Below, piece by piece: positions 63,176 to 64,000 of a DNA stretch of 64,000 nucleotides; position 1 is the stretch's first letter; the number at the start of each line of letters is the position of its first letter. The translations under genes and the position numbers were made by a program. Under the pieces are notes generated by a model. It made no database searches. It saw only the letters and a list, made by a program, of their open reading frames with translations, and was not told where the DNA came from. The DNA is from Flavobacterium sp. IB48 (lineage in GTDB: Bacteria; Bacteroidota; Bacteroidia; Flavobacteriales; Flavobacteriaceae), in the NCBI RefSeq assembly GCF_016405855.1, contig NZ_JAEFCA010000004.1:282075-346074 (forward strand), given 5' to 3'.

Positions 63176-64000
63176 ATGAAGTATTTATATAAAATAGCAA
63201 GTGTACTTTTTTTATTAGGTCTGGTTTCCTGCAGCGAAGAGAAAATTGGAGAATCTCAGTTTGGAACTGTAACCGGAAAAGTAGTCAATAGTGATACTTT
63301 TGAACCAATGGAAAATGTAAAAATATTATCAAGTCCAACAACTAGCACTGTTTTTACAGATGCTGAAGGAAAATTTACGGTTTCGAATGTAAAAGTGGGC
63401 GAATATTCTTTTCAAGCCCAAAAGGATGGTTTTACAGCAAAGTTCGAAGCGGTTACTGTAACAGCCAATAACACTTCTGAAATTGTATTCGAATTAAGCA
63501 AATCGACAGCAAATAACAAACCTCCAACAGTTCCGGTTTTGGCTGCTCCAACAGATAATAGCACAAGTCAGCCTATAAATTTAGAACTCAGTTGGACTGT
63601 TGCCGATCCTGATAATGATACGATGACATACACGATAAATCTGAGAAATGATAAAAATAGCGATATCGCGGTTTTTACAGATATAAAAGACAAAAAACTG
63701 GCACTGACAAATTTAATGTATGGCACAAAATATTATTGGCAAGTTTCTGTAAGTGATGGAGTAAATGCACCAGTTTTAAGCACAATAAGCGCATTTTCTA
63801 CAATTGCATTTCCAGCAACAAGGCATTTATTTGTGAAAACCATAAATGGAAACAACGTAATTTTTACAGCAGATGATACGGGAAAACAATACCAATTAAC
63901 AAGTTCTGATAAAAATTATTGGCGACCAAGACGAAATAATCAGGCTCAAAAAATAGCATTTATAGGAACAACAGGTTCGCAAAATGATATTTATACGATG
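63176..64000 (+). CDS. Surface lipoprotein with regulatory-like and FN3-like domains (partial)
   Basis: Open to the window end; 275 residues visible. Start ATG 63176 with a lipoprotein signal (VLFLLGLVSC). Residues about 25-115 are a carboxypeptidase-regulatory-like domain (GTVTGKVVNSDTFEPMENV), then a FN3-like domain (LELSWTVADPDNDTMTYTINL...YYWQVSVSDG), then the start of a WD40/TolB-like propeller (AFIGTTGSQNDIYTM). It lies 55 bases after csgG on the same strand and may be part of the curli operon. Confidence 0.7.
   Translation, partial: MKYLYKIASVLFLLGLVSCSEEKIGESQFGTVTGKVVNSDTFEPMENVKILSSPTTSTVFTDAEGKFTVSNVKVGEYSFQAQKDGFTAKFEAVTVTANNTSEIVFELSKSTANNKPPTVPVLAAPTDNSTSQPINLELSWTVADPDNDTMTYTINLRNDKNSDIAVFTDIKDKKLALTNLMYGTKYYWQVSVSDGVNAPVLSTISAFSTIAFPATRHLFVKTINGNNVIFTADDTGKQYQLTSSDKNYWRPRRNNQAQKIAFIGTTGSQNDIYTM

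Overview
The window looks like a chromosomal segment from a Flavobacterium-like member of the Bacteroidota. It is AT-rich. Several genes have the Bacteroidota sigma-factor signature (TAnnTTTG at -7, TTG/TTTG near -33). It encodes a type 9 secretion sorting domain, many small lipoproteins, a fused IcmF mutase, both type II and type III glutamine synthetases, and a curli operon in the Bacteroidota arrangement. I see no rRNA, tRNA, CRISPR array or prophage structural gene.

Layout. 0-10 kb: two DUF6265-like lipoproteins, topoisomerase III, a leucine-rich-repeat lipoprotein, a three-gene LprI/lipocalin-like/SRPBCC operon, a cysteine-rich membrane protein, a GreA/Rnk-like protein and a duplicated DoxX-like membrane protein. 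10-16.5 kb is accessory: dispersed repeats, an IS3-type transposase with a coupled truncated second ORF, a divergent XRE/105-aa module, and an operon of a P-loop ATPase plus an AbiGi-like protein that looks like an antiphage system. 16.7-21 kb: prfA, a lipoprotein and a DUF5723 barrel. 21-28 kb is a minus-strand envelope/general-stress cluster (holin-like, YtxH, a 50-aa membrane peptide, porin, DUF4142, CHASE3 histidine kinase, response regulator, AraC regulator, CsbD, Dps). 28-40 kb is mostly housekeeping: pyrF, a metal-receptor binding protein, purU, DUF4197, Coa1-like, an L,D-transpeptidase and the fused mutase icmF.

40-43.6 kb is a second accessory spot. It holds a stand-alone YSDD reverse transcriptase behind about 440 bases of structured non-coding DNA, a tandemly duplicated repeat block, and a second divergent XRE/105-aa module paralogous to the one at 12.4-13.0 kb. 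43.7-53.8 kb: a type 9-secreted ELWxxDGT protein, a TPR fragment, a Hint-like protein, four paralogous small secreted beta-sandwich proteins sharing an upstream operator with a neighbouring AraC regulator gene, an esterase and a collagen-motif lipoprotein. 53.9-58.8 kb: a TerC protein and divergent GSII/GSIII glutamine synthetases. 59-64 kb: curli genes (two curlin-repeat proteins, a csgE interrupted at a poly-A tract, csgF, csgG) and a lipoprotein running off the window.

The strongest leads are (1) the ATPase + AbiGi-like operon, (2) the reverse transcriptase with its structured leader, (3) the twin XRE/105-aa modules, each beside a defence-like gene, (4) a 16-bp palindrome TTACGG-N4-CCGTAA seen upstream of both defence-like loci, (5) the secreted-protein array with a shared AraC-linked operator, (6) a duplicated small structured element at 30.1-30.5 kb, and (7) the A10 frameshift in csgE. 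All functional calls come from reading the sequence; no database search was run.
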